A DNA stretch of 29,244 nucleotides from CAWVWD01 sp965662365. Lineage in GTDB: Bacteria > Bacteroidota > Bacteroidia > Chitinophagales > Saprospiraceae. The DNA lies in contig CBFIHR010000055.1 in assembly GCA_965662365.1 (NCBI GenBank), positions 1 to 29,244 of the forward strand, written 5' to 3'. This document shows, piece by piece, positions 8,327 through 15,565 of this stretch. Position 1 is the stretch's first letter. Every line of letters starts with the position of its first letter. The notes below the pieces were generated by a model, which was not told where the DNA came from, searched no databases, and saw only the letters and a program-made list of their open reading frames with translations. The translations under genes and the position numbers were made by a program.

Positions 8327-9229
8327 CTACGGATTGTCTAAACGGAATCTTACCGGCAAGTTAAACCTCACTCTTACATTTTCATTTCCTTGTCGACCTG
8401 GTATCCATTTGTTTGGTAAATTCTGCATCATCTCTACTACTCTCACGGCTTCTGTACCACATTCTGCCCCAGGATCTCTCAATATTTCAATATTAGATAT
8501 TGAGCCATCTTTCTCGATTACAAAAGTAATAACCGCAGTACCCTGTACATTATTCTCTTTTGCAATTGTCGGATATTTGATATTTTTATAAATAAACTCT
8601 AACATTTTTTTATCCGCACATTGTTTAGACTCCTCATAATTTGCCAAATATTCACAACCTGGAAAACGGGGCATTTCTTCAACAATAACATGTATTTCCT
8701 CAATCTCTTCCACGGCTTTTTTCGGAGGAGGTAAAGGTCGTTTCGTTGCAGGCTTTGGTTTTGTCTTTTTTGCTACCGGAGCAGCCGTCTGATTCGATAC
8801 CTCATGCGTTACCGTTTGATCCACAAACTTAGGAGCTTCAACCTGCAAGTCATCTGTTGTTTGAATCACCGTCGTCGGCGGTGGCGGTGGTGGCGGTAAC
8901 TCTTTCTTTTGAACCGTACTTGGTGGCTCAACCTCAATATCTACTAAATTTACCTGGTAATCCGATACATCAATCTCTTTCGGGAAAGAAGTCCAAGCAA
9001 ACGCTAAAATAGCCACAGTCAATCCGCTAATCATACCAACTTTCCAAAACATATTGCTCAACTTAAACACATCAACTTCATCGTATTTTTTAATTCGCTT
9101 ATCCGTAACCTTTTTATTAATAGTCACCCGTGAATAATAAAACCTTGCTGCCCAGATAATTCCCATAATTACTAAAGCAATTAATCCAATACCTGCTAAC
9201 ACTTGAAATCCTGTAATTGAAATATTCAT
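8327..9229 (-). CDS. tonB: Energy transducer TonB
   Basis: This 300-residue TonB protein transmits proton-motive force to outer-membrane TonB-dependent receptors. The C-terminal TonB domain (about 195-300) is clear: MPRFPGCEYL, KYPTIAKENNVQGTAVITFV, VRVVEMMQNLPNKWIPGRQG and the terminal VRVRFNLPVRFRL. The middle is a periplasm-spanning linker rich in Pro, including a run of seven prolines near residue 112. Two hydrophobic segments are present (about 8-29 and 60-80) rather than the single N-terminal anchor of classical TonB, with a Lys/Arg-rich stretch between them. ATG at 9229 is the only good start. No exbB/exbD genes are nearby. It shares a terminator with the convergent unit. Confidence 0.92.
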   Translation of the reverse strand: MNISITGFQVLAGIGLIALVIMGIIWAARFYYSRVTINKKVTDKRIKKYDEVDVFKLSNMFWKVGMISGLTVAILAFAWTSFPKEIDVSDYQVNLVDIEVEPPSTVQKKELPPPPPPPTTVIQTTDDLQVEAPKFVDQTVTHEVSNQTAAPVAKKTKPKPATKRPLPPPKKAVEEIEEIHVIVEEMPRFPGCEYLANYEESKQCADKKMLEFIYKNIKYPTIAKENNVQGTAVITFVIEKDGSISNIEILRDPGAECGTEAVRVVEMMQNLPNKWIPGRQGNENVRVRFNLPVRFRLDNP

Positions 9230-9680
9230 GATATTTGATTAGGTCATTACTCAAAAACAACATCCACACAAAGTGCTTTATTTTGAGGTTGTTTAACCAG
9301 TAATACTTGTTTGAAAGATTGATTTTCAAGAATAACTTTGATAATCCATACTTTTATGATTCCTTATTTATTCTTTGTTATAACTACAATATCTATCTTT
9401 ATCAAGCACAAAACACTGACCTAACTCATATTTCAAACTAACAATCATTAGTTTTTAAATTTCAGTTAATTATTCTTTAATAAAACTATATAAACATTTG
9501 ATATTCAAATATTTGAATTGTCATTTAGGAAGGTTTAAGCTCTTCTCGGGCTTCGGGGTAAGTTGAGACTATTAGTCTAAAAATAAGTATCCGAACAATC
9601 AAGAAAAGTAAAGCGATGACTTCTATTCAAAATCATCGCTTCATTTTTCTACATCAAATTCTAATTTATTTTAGAAAAAA
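9230..9680. other. 451-bp non-coding gap between tonB and radC
   Basis: No plausible gene is seen. The gap holds a perfect 16-bp palindrome, ATTCAAATATTTGAAT, at 9503-9518; a 13-bp dyad, AGACTATTAGTCT, at 9566-9578; and the radC terminator at 9611-9641. No full TAnnTTTG box was found on the minus strand ahead of tonB, so its promoter is unplaced. A small GC-rich patch (CTCGGGCTTCGGGG, about 9545-9558) stands out from the AT-rich surroundings. Confidence 0.6.
9611..9641 (-). terminator. Terminator downstream of radC
   Basis: The 9-bp perfect stem AAGCGATGA (9611-9619) pairs with TCATCGCTT (9633-9641) across a 13-nt loop. On the minus strand it is followed by a T-rich stretch (TTTACTTTTCTTG), fitting termination of radC about 40 nt after its stop. 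Confidence 0.72.
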
Positions 9681-10595
9681 TTACATCATTCCTTCATCTG
9701 CGAAGCTGAAATAACCCCGCTCGGATATAATCAAATGGTCTAAAACTTTTATATCAATCAACTCAGCACCAGCTTTTATCTTTTTGGTAATTTCAATATC
9801 GGGCATGCTCGGACGCAAATTCCCAGAAGGATGATTATGACAAAGAATAATAGCCGAAGCCGGAATTTCTAATGCTTTCTTAAAGATAATTTTTGCATCG
9901 ACAACCGTTCCTGAAACGCCCCCCAAACTGACCTGTACCCGCTTCAAAACTTGATTACCACGATTCAACATCAAAATCCAAAATTCTTCATGATGTAAGT
10001 CTGCCAACATCGGAGCGATAACATTATAAGCATCTAAACTACCTCTTACCTCAGGTCGATCCTTAATCGCCGACATCTGTCGTCGTCTCCCCAGTTCCGT
10101 TGCCGCAACGATTGTGACCGCCTTAGCCTCTCCTACTCCATTAAATTTCTTGATAAGTTCATCGATTGACACTTTACCTAATTCAGTCAAATTATTGTCC
10201 ACACTTCTAAGAATGTCTTTTGCCAAGTCCACTGCACTTTTACTACGAGAACCCGACCCTAATAAAATCGCCAATAATTCAGCATTCGATAAAGCGTTTT
10301 TTCCTTTTAGCCTTAACTTTTCACGAGGTTTATCATCGTCCGACCAGTCTTTAATAGACACATAAAGACCGTCCTCATTTTCAGTACTTTCTTTTTTCTC
10401 TCTTTTGGAAATAATAGCTTTTGGCTTATTTTCGACTTTCGTCAATGTCTTATCAGATTCTTTATCTTTTGAGGATTTAGGATTTGGGTTATCAATAATG
10501 GGTGAAGTTTGGATTTGCCTATCTTCTAACTTATTAGGCTTTTCCTTCTTATCAATCTGATTTAGCTTTTTATTTAATTTTTCTAAATAGCTCAT
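9681..10595 (-). CDS. radC: RadC-family JAB1/MPN (JAMM) domain protein
   Basis: The N-terminal HhH-like part (RLKGKNALSNAELLAILLGS, then NGVGEAKAVTIVAATELGRR) is followed by the JAMM metal site HNHPSGNLRPSMPDI, with EEFWILMLNRGNQVL before it. RadC proteins are metal-dependent hydrolase-like; their cellular role is unsettled and a DNA repair role is doubtful. I chose ATG at 10595 (304 residues). The frame also reaches a TTG at 10646, but that codon abuts the upstream gene's terminator. The protein has about 78 extra N-terminal residues rich in Lys, Glu, Asn and Ser, probably disordered. A GTG at 10361 would give a 226-residue product starting SIKDW, which is the usual RadC N terminus and length, so it is a serious alternative start. 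Confidence 0.9.
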   Translation of the reverse strand: MSYLEKLNKKLNQIDKKEKPNKLEDRQIQTSPIIDNPNPKSSKDKESDKTLTKVENKPKAIISKREKKESTENEDGLYVSIKDWSDDDKPREKLRLKGKNALSNAELLAILLGSGSRSKSAVDLAKDILRSVDNNLTELGKVSIDELIKKFNGVGEAKAVTIVAATELGRRRQMSAIKDRPEVRGSLDAYNVIAPMLADLHHEEFWILMLNRGNQVLKRVQVSLGGVSGTVVDAKIIFKKALEIPASAIILCHNHPSGNLRPSMPDIEITKKIKAGAELIDIKVLDHLIISERGYFSFADEGMM

Positions 10596-10646
10596 GGAAT
10601 TTCTGGTAACTCTTTGAACAATAAATAAAGCTAAGAAATAAATCAA

Positions 10647-10682
10647 AAAATCCCTAACTTCTATATAGAAATTAGGGATTTT
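10647..10682 (-). terminator. Terminator downstream of the CPMC protein gene
   Basis: The arms 10647-10661 (AAAATCCCTAACTTC) and 10668-10682 (GAAATTAGGGATTTT) form a 15-bp stem with a TATATA loop. The one mismatch becomes a G-U pair on the minus strand. A T-run follows on the minus strand. It lies 18 nt beyond the stop of the 97-residue gene. Confidence 0.85.
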
Positions 10683-10700
10683 AAACTGAAATATATTACT

Positions 10701-10994
10701 TTAATTGACGCTGTCTAATAAATCGCGAATTGCATCCTCTTCAGCCTCTTCCTTTTTTTTCTTATTTGCTCGGAACCATATAAATGCCAAACTTCCAATC
10801 ATCAAATATGGTGCAGCAAATAAATATAAGATACCTTTATTCAAACCTTTTCCTGCTGTTCCACCACTTTGCAAATTCGATTCTGCCGACATTTTACACA
10901 TCGGACACTGAGCATCTACAGTTTTTACACTTACAATATTAATGGTAAATGCTAAAAGAAATATAAATAGAATTTTTGAAATTTTATTTTTCAT
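10701..10994 (-). CDS. Small membrane protein with CPMCKM motif, possible oxidase assembly factor
   Basis: This 97-residue protein has no firmly recognised family. Residues 1-28 look like a signal peptide or signal anchor (hydrophobic 8-22, ending VDAQ). The motif CPMCKM follows at 30-35, then a Ser/Gly-rich stretch, one transmembrane segment at about 54-75, and a charged cytoplasmic-type tail (NKKKKEEAEEDAIRDLLDSVN). Cys-Pro-Met-Cys-x-Met on the outer face would suit copper or redox chemistry and recalls the CxxCxM pattern of NosL-type copper proteins; this is inference. The setting supports it: SCO and DUF420 genes, both oxidase assembly families, lie just upstream. It has its own good promoter (11019-11049) and terminator (10647-10682). 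Confidence 0.82.
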   Translation of the reverse strand: MKNKISKILFIFLLAFTINIVSVKTVDAQCPMCKMSAESNLQSGGTAGKGLNKGILYLFAAPYLMIGSLAFIWFRANKKKKEEAEEDAIRDLLDSVN

Positions 10995-11018
10995 AATTGT
11001 TTAATTTTCAATTGAATA

Positions 11019-11049
11019 CAAAGTTACAAACCAACAGATTGATAAACAA
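11019..11049 (-). promoter_or_regulatory. Promoter of the CPMC protein gene
   Basis: On the minus strand TTG (11047-11049), a 20-nt spacer and TAACTTTG (11019-11026) match the Bacteroidota consensus TTG-N17-23-TAnnTTTG fully. The -7 box ends 25 nt before the ATG at 10994, giving a very short leader. Confidence 0.65.
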
Positions 11050-11073
11050 TTTTCATCTAAATCTTAACAAATA

Positions 11074-11604
11074 TTAATAATATGGTAATAACATTAAATA
11101 ACAGATTGGTCCGGTGACTGCTACATACAACCAAAGAGGAAACGTCCATTTCGCTATACGCTTGTGAGCCTCTATTTGTTGAGTATATCCACGGATAAAT
11201 GTGAATAAAATAAATGGTAAGATGACAGCTGCCAAAATAATATGTGAAATCAACAATGGATAGTAGACTATTCCCAGATCACCTCCGTATTTTGTTGGTT
11301 CTGTAATCGCATGATATACCACATACGATACCAAAAACAAGGCTGACAACGCCATCGAAACATATATCATACGTTGATGCATATTCACATTCTTATTCTT
11401 AATAAACCATATTGCAGCTATCAGAGTCACTGCTACCAAGCTATTTAGAACAGCATGAAGTGCTGGCAGCATATGAATATCAAAAGGCATTACATCTTCG
11501 CCAAGCTGTGGCATGAAACGCAATGCAACTACAGCAATCAGCACGAATACTGAAACCCCGATTGCCCACTTATCTAATTTTTTTCCTAAAGCTATATTTT
11601 CCAC
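11074..11604 (-). CDS. DUF420 membrane protein, cytochrome oxidase assembly
   Basis: This 176-residue protein has five hydrophobic helices at about 15-33, 50-68, 80-99, 117-137 and 152-173. Several His lie in or beside helices (H44, H50, H76, H98, H121, H147), with patterns such as LPALHAVLNS, HQRMIYVSMALSALFLVSY and EAHKRIAKWTFPLWLYV that fit the DUF420 family. A member of this family, CtaM of Staphylococcus aureus, is needed for an active heme-copper oxidase, so an assembly or heme/copper insertion role is likely here. The start is GTG at 11604. It follows the SCO gene by 29 nt, probably in the same transcript. Confidence 0.85.
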   Translation of the reverse strand: MENIALGKKLDKWAIGVSVFVLIAVVALRFMPQLGEDVMPFDIHMLPALHAVLNSLVAVTLIAAIWFIKNKNVNMHQRMIYVSMALSALFLVSYVVYHAITEPTKYGGDLGIVYYPLLISHIILAAVILPFILFTFIRGYTQQIEAHKRIAKWTFPLWLYVAVTGPICYLMLLPYY

Positions 11605-11605
11605 T

Positions 11606-11640
11606 TTGTGATAGTTAACAGTTAATAATTACGTTATAAC
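11606..11640. repeat. Degenerate heptamer tandem repeat in SCO-DUF420 gap
   Basis: Successive 7-bp units TTGTGAT, AGTTAAC, AGTTAAT, AATTACG and TTATAAC fill the gap and run into the SCO stop codon. The middle units share the core GTTAA. It belongs to the same class as the runs at 15497, 21781 and 26673. Confidence 0.45.
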
Positions 11641-12302
11641 TCTTCCTTTTCTTCAACCTTAATTTCAGGATCTGGCTTACGAGGCATAATCATCGACATA
11701 TGTGTAATCATTACATTCGTTTCCTCGAAACTTGTTCCATCATAATAATTTCTAATTTGTCCCTCTGCATCTACGATCGTGAAATAAGGAGAATGGACAA
11801 TATCAGAATCGTTATCTTTTATATCTGCAGGTAACTTGAACCCTTTCTTAGCCAATTTAAATATTTCTTGCTGTTCTCCACGCAAGAAATACCACTGAAA
11901 TGGTAACGCTCCTAAGCCATCAGCATAAGCCTTCAGCACCTCAGTTGTGTCATTGTACGGATCCGTAGAGAATGATACAATAACAACTTTCGGATGATCT
12001 TTAAATGCTTTTTGGACGACTTGCAGGTTTTCTGCCATTTCTAAACATTCATTAGGACAACTTGCAAAAAAGAAATCTGCCACATACAATTTTCCCTTCA
12101 AACTATCATTCGTAATAACTTGACCATTTTGATCTGTGAAAGAAAAAGCAGGAACTTCTCCCTTTGGCTCTAACTTATCCTGTACTCCTAAGCTATAATT
12201 CAACCCCTGTTGTAAATAATACCAAGATCCTAGAGGTAAACCAATCAAAAAGAACGACAAACCTATAATTACCCAAATATTATTCTTCTTTATTCCACTC
12301 AT
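11634..12302 (-). CDS. SCO1/SenC family copper chaperone
   Basis: This membrane-anchored thioredoxin-fold protein delivers copper to, or reduces, the CuA site of cytochrome oxidase subunit II. There is one N-terminal transmembrane helix (about 9-27 counted from the chosen start). The metal motif CPNEC (Cys82 and Cys86) follows LYVADFFFAS, and the third ligand His170 is in DIVHSPYFTIVD. SFSTDPYNDTTEVLKAYAD is also typical of the family. I start at the ATG at 12302 (222 residues), not at the TTG two codons upstream. The CuA protein it would serve is CoxB in the same window. It lies downstream of the cox terminator (12437-12467) and has a promoter-like box at 12402-12409. Confidence 0.92.
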   Translation of the reverse strand: MSGIKKNNIWVIIGLSFFLIGLPLGSWYYLQQGLNYSLGVQDKLEPKGEVPAFSFTDQNGQVITNDSLKGKLYVADFFFASCPNECLEMAENLQVVQKAFKDHPKVVIVSFSTDPYNDTTEVLKAYADGLGALPFQWYFLRGEQQEIFKLAKKGFKLPADIKDNDSDIVHSPYFTIVDAEGQIRNYYDGTSFEETNVMITHMSMIMPRKPDPEIKVEEKEEL

Positions 12303-12401
12303 TTTCAATAGATTATGTACTCTTTACATTACTGACAATCAAACACACGAAATATCAAAATGTTGATAAAATTACTTGTTTTAATTGAATTTAAAATGCT
12401 G

Positions 12402-12409
12402 CAAAGCTA
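12402..12409 (-). promoter_or_regulatory. -7 box for the SCO-DUF420 unit
   Basis: The minus-strand TAGCTTTG matches TAnnTTTG, lies between the cox operon terminator and SCO, and is about 100 nt before its ATG. No exact -33 TTG was found at the expected distance. Confidence 0.4.
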
Positions 12410-12436
12410 AACTGAAATCTTAAAAAAAGGTATAAA

Positions 12437-12467
12437 AAAAGGCGAGTTTTTTAGAAACTCACCTTTT
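12437..12467 (-). terminator. Terminator at the end of the act/cox cluster
   Basis: Arms 12437-12449 (AAAAGGCGAGTTT) and 12455-12467 (AAACTCACCTTTT) form a 13-bp stem with one G-U pair on the minus strand and a 5-nt loop. The minus strand continues with a T-run. It lies 20 nt after the subunit IV stop and separates the structural oxidase genes from SCO. Confidence 0.9.
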
Positions 12468-12487
12468 CAATTTTATGTGTAAGAACT

Positions 12488-12910
12488 TTAGGATAATCTA
12501 AATCCAGATTCTAATTCTTCGAATTTTAAGATATCACTAGTCTGTTGACCTTCTTTGACATCAATTGCATTTTTATCTTTTATTAATTCACGGCGCTGTC
12601 CCCATGAATTTCCTTCCTGTAAAAATGCGATGATTGCCCAAACTAATAATAGTGTAGGTAAAAGCACACTCATCGCTAAACCTTTTACTTCATATTTCAT
12701 ATGCATGAACTCATTTACAATAAAGTATGCTTTATACAAACTCATTGCAATCATAATCGGATACATAACATACTTTGGTAAACTGAACCCCTCGATAACG
12801 TGACCATTACCAATCAGAGCGACAATTACTTCTACGATAGTAATAATCCCCAAAAGAACGAATCCACGATATGCCTGTTTTTTACCTTCTTCGTAACTTA
12901 AACCAGCCAT
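12488..12910 (-). CDS. Cytochrome c oxidase subunit IV family protein
   Basis: This 140-residue protein has three hydrophobic helices (about 15-34, 45-66, 78-97), the layout of bacterial small subunit IV (COX4_pro type). The sequence MYPIMIAMSLYKAYFIVNEF followed by HMKYE around residues 49-74 matches the usual conserved segment of this family. The subunit is structural and not catalytic. The C-terminal 40 residues are polar and unlike the family core. The gene is last in the cox operon, 53 nt after coxC1, and a strong terminator follows. It belongs to the aa3-type oxidase encoded upstream. Confidence 0.87.
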   Translation of the reverse strand: MAGLSYEEGKKQAYRGFVLLGIITIVEVIVALIGNGHVIEGFSLPKYVMYPIMIAMSLYKAYFIVNEFMHMKYEVKGLAMSVLLPTLLLVWAIIAFLQEGNSWGQRRELIKDKNAIDVKEGQQTSDILKFEELESGFRLS

Positions 12911-12963
12911 TTTATATAATAATTTTAAGAATTTTCAAATAGAATTTTAGTAATAATGTATGA

Positions 12964-13920
12964 TTACAATAGATAGAATACTAAGAATACGAATACCCAC
13001 ACTAAATCGACAAAGTGCCAGTATAAGCCCATCTTCTCTACCATTTCATAATTATTACCGCGATTATGATATAATCCACTTGCCACGTTCATTGTAATGA
13101 TAATCAAGAACACAACTCCTGATAATACATGGAAACCATGGAATCCTGTAATAAAAAAGAATAATGCACCGAATGCTTTCGGACCATAACCTTCTTTTTT
13201 AACTTCACCACCGGCTGTTTTATAAGCACCTGCTTCGTATAATTCCGTTCCGTGGCTATAAGTAATTAAATAAGGATCATCAGCTTCGAAAGATTTACCA
13301 GCGTAAGACTCTCCATTATGATCATACTTCACAAAGAAGCGATTTTCAGGGATATCAGCAGCATCCGTAGCTAAATAATACGTTGCACCGTCTTTGGTTA
13401 CTTCATTATAACCCTCCTTCTTCAAATCATTTGCAGAAAGATAAGTTCCACTTTCTTCATGATTAGAAAAAGGGTTTTTAGTGACAGTTACTCCTTCACC
13501 AGAAATTAATGTGTTCCATTCCCAAGCTTGACTACCTAAGAAGATAGAGCCACCAATGATTGTCCAAACCATCCATTTTACTACCCCTTTTTGGTTTCCT
13601 TGATGTCCTTCTTGTACCGCACGCACCATTGTTACCGAACTAACAATCAAAACAAAAGTCATGAAGGTTACAAAAATTAAAGGTGCTTCGCCTGAATAAA
13701 AAGGTATCTTAGCAAATACAAAATCAGGAACAGGCCAAGTAGGCATACTAAAACGTAATGCTCCGTAGGCAATAAGGAAAGCTGCAAATGTAAAAGCATC
13801 TGATAAAAGAAAATACCACATCATTAACTTCCCATAACTGGCTTTGAAAGGTTGTTTTCCACCTGACCAAGCACTTTCATCTTTTTGTACATCTTGCTGT
13901 ACGACTGTATCCGTAGCCAT
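12964..13920 (-). CDS. coxC: Cytochrome c oxidase subunit III with large insert
   Basis: This 318-residue heme-copper oxidase subunit III is recognised by FLGSQAWEWNTLI (127-139), FGALFFFITGFHGFHVLSG (250-268) and YWHFVDLVWVFVFLVFYLL at the C terminus. Hydrophobic helices lie at about 33-55, 79-101, 113-130, 248-275 and 300-318. Between the WEW motif and FGALFFF, where typical subunits have a short loop, there is an insert of roughly 100 polar, Tyr- and acid-rich residues (about 140-247). Subunit III stabilises the D-channel side of subunit I. It follows the second subunit III gene by 61 nt. The two may form one split or duplicated subunit III layer, as seen in other Bacteroidota clusters. 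Confidence 0.92.
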   Translation of the reverse strand: MATDTVVQQDVQKDESAWSGGKQPFKASYGKLMMWYFLLSDAFTFAAFLIAYGALRFSMPTWPVPDFVFAKIPFYSGEAPLIFVTFMTFVLIVSSVTMVRAVQEGHQGNQKGVVKWMVWTIIGGSIFLGSQAWEWNTLISGEGVTVTKNPFSNHEESGTYLSANDLKKEGYNEVTKDGATYYLATDAADIPENRFFVKYDHNGESYAGKSFEADDPYLITYSHGTELYEAGAYKTAGGEVKKEGYGPKAFGALFFFITGFHGFHVLSGVVFLIIITMNVASGLYHNRGNNYEMVEKMGLYWHFVDLVWVFVFLVFYLL

Positions 13921-13981
13921 TATTTTATATTAAAGGTTTTATTATCAACGATTTACAACCGCTTAAAATCTGTTTAAAATT

Positions 13982-14572
13982 CTATTGTTGAACTATTAAA
14001 AATATGAATAAATAGAGCCAGAGAATATCGACGAAATGCCAATATTGTGTTGTCAACTCTAATCTTAACTGTCTTACAGGCGTGATTTCGTGCTTTTTGA
14101 CCAAAGAAGTAACGAAAGCAACCATTATAGCTACAACACCTCCTAAAACGTGTGCTGCATGGAAACCTGAGATGACAAACAAAAACGAACTTGAAGGATT
14201 TGTCGTTAATTCAATTCCGTTTGCAGTCAATAAAATCCATGCTTGATATTGTAATATTAGAAACGTAATTCCTAGTACTAATGAAAGACCCAAAAGTATT
14301 TTGAATAATTTTGTTTTCATTTTCCTAAACGCTATCAGCGCTCCATGTAATGTGAAACTGCTCGTCAATATTACAATCGTACTAAAAAAGAACAAATTTG
14401 GCATTATAAACTCCAACCAGTTTCCCGCGCTTTGCCTTACAATATATGCACTTGTGAAAGCTGCAAAAAACATAATCATACTACCACATGCTACCCAAAG
14501 AGCATATTTTTGAGGATGAATTCTACTCCGCTTCTCTGTTGTTTCTAACGCCATACTATTTGCATAAGTCAT
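13982..14572 (-). CDS. Cytochrome c oxidase subunit III paralogue
   Basis: This 196-residue short heme-copper oxidase subunit III has five hydrophobic helices (about 24-45, 55-78, 88-110, 129-156, 174-194). FVISGFHAAHVLGGVVAIM (about 131-149) and TQYWHFVDILWLYLFIFLIV near the C terminus are the diagnostic motifs. It lacks the long insert of its neighbour. Having two subunit III genes in tandem is common in Bacteroidota oxidase clusters; whether both enter the same complex cannot be told here. ATG at 14572 was taken; a second ATG six codons later (14554) is possible. It follows ctaB by 21 nt. Confidence 0.88.
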   Translation of the reverse strand: MTYANSMALETTEKRSRIHPQKYALWVACGSMIMFFAAFTSAYIVRQSAGNWLEFIMPNLFFFSTIVILTSSFTLHGALIAFRKMKTKLFKILLGLSLVLGITFLILQYQAWILLTANGIELTTNPSSSFLFVISGFHAAHVLGGVVAIMVAFVTSLVKKHEITPVRQLRLELTTQYWHFVDILWLYLFIFLIVQQ

Positions 14573-14593
14573 TTTCTAAGTTTTAACTAAATC

Positions 14594-15487
14594 CTATAAA
14601 ATAACGCCTAATAACAATGCAATCATAACAATCGGCAGATAAAAGAATGAACTAAACATTAACTTCCTTGCCGCTTCCATTGTACACGCTTGATAAAACT
14701 TCCATGCGTAGTAAGTGTAATATAGAGCCGCTGCCGTGATAACACCGACAACTAACCAACTGACCATGCCTATCGATCCTACGAATATGCTAATCGGAAT
14801 TAAGAATATCGCATAGATAAGACAATGTAATGCTGAACTTTTATCTCTACCGCCCTTTGACGGCAATAAGTGATAACCTGCTTTTTTATAAGCGTCATGC
14901 TGTAACCAACCTATCGCCCAGAAGTGAGGGAACTGCCAAAAAAATTGTATTGCAAACAATATTACAGCCTCGCTTCCAAGTCCACCCGTTGCAGCAACCC
15001 ATCCTATCATAGGAGGTAATGCTCCAGGAATCGCACCGATTGTAACTGCAAATGAGGAGATTCTCTTTACAGGTGTATATACAAAAGCATAAATTATCAA
15101 AGAAACAGTACCAATCAATGCTGTTAGCGGATTGAACATTGCTAAGAAAAATATTCCTAACAAACTCATGAAACCCGCCGCTAATACAGCTGTCGAAATA
15201 GTCATCCTACCTGTCGGTAGTGGTCGATTAGACGTGCGAGGCATCATTTTATCATAATCTTTCTCAAAAACCTGATTTAATGTATTTGCTGCACCCGTAA
15301 TCAAAAAACCACCTAAACTCAATAATAATAATCCCGACCAAGTGAAATACTGTCCACTCCCAATCACGTATCCAATTCCAGAAGTAAACACTACGAGTAA
15401 GTTAAGCCGGAACTTAACCAACATTTTGTAGTCCTCAATCTTCTGGCGGATTACGGACTTTTCTTGATTCGCTACTTTTACCGACAA
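14594..15487 (-). CDS. ctaB: Protoheme IX farnesyltransferase (heme O synthase)
   Basis: This 297-residue UbiA-family membrane prenyltransferase adds a farnesyl group to heme b to make heme O, the precursor of heme a for the oxidase. The first Asp-rich motif is NQVFEKDYDKMMPRTSNRPL (71-90). The second region is QHDAYKKAGYHLLPSKGGRD (about 196-215). About eight to nine hydrophobic helices are seen. The only start that keeps the full N terminus is TTG at 15487, because an in-frame TAA lies just upstream. An ATG at 15424 (residue 22) would trim the pre-helix segment and remains possible. A heptamer/hairpin repeat occupies the gap to ctaD. No heme A synthase (ctaA) gene is in the window. Confidence 0.92.
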   Translation of the reverse strand: MSVKVANQEKSVIRQKIEDYKMLVKFRLNLLVVFTSGIGYVIGSGQYFTWSGLLLLSLGGFLITGAANTLNQVFEKDYDKMMPRTSNRPLPTGRMTISTAVLAAGFMSLLGIFFLAMFNPLTALIGTVSLIIYAFVYTPVKRISSFAVTIGAIPGALPPMIGWVAATGGLGSEAVILFAIQFFWQFPHFWAIGWLQHDAYKKAGYHLLPSKGGRDKSSALHCLIYAIFLIPISIFVGSIGMVSWLVVGVITAAALYYTYYAWKFYQACTMEAARKLMFSSFFYLPIVMIALLLGVIL

Positions 15488-15496
15488 GACAATGTT

Positions 15497-15563
15497 GAAT
15501 TAGGAATTAGAAATTGGGAATTAGAAATAATCAATATATTTCTAATTCCTAACTCCTAATTGT
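15497..15563. repeat. Heptamer tandem repeats forming a large hairpin, ctaD-ctaB gap
   Basis: Units of 7 bp on the left (GAATTAG three times, with AAATTGG and AAATAAT) are mirrored on the right by TAATTCC, TAACTCC and TAATTGT. The inner arms 15517-15529 and 15537-15549 are a perfect 13-bp inverted repeat around a 7-nt loop. It nearly fills the 78-nt gap and ends 10 nt before the ctaB TTG start. It has no T-tract typical of a terminator on the minus strand. Confidence 0.7.
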
Positions 15564-15565
15564 AT

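Noticed and set aside
11606..11640. Heptamer repeats as a CRISPR array
   Set aside because: Units are 7 bp with no spacers and no cas genes; not CRISPR.
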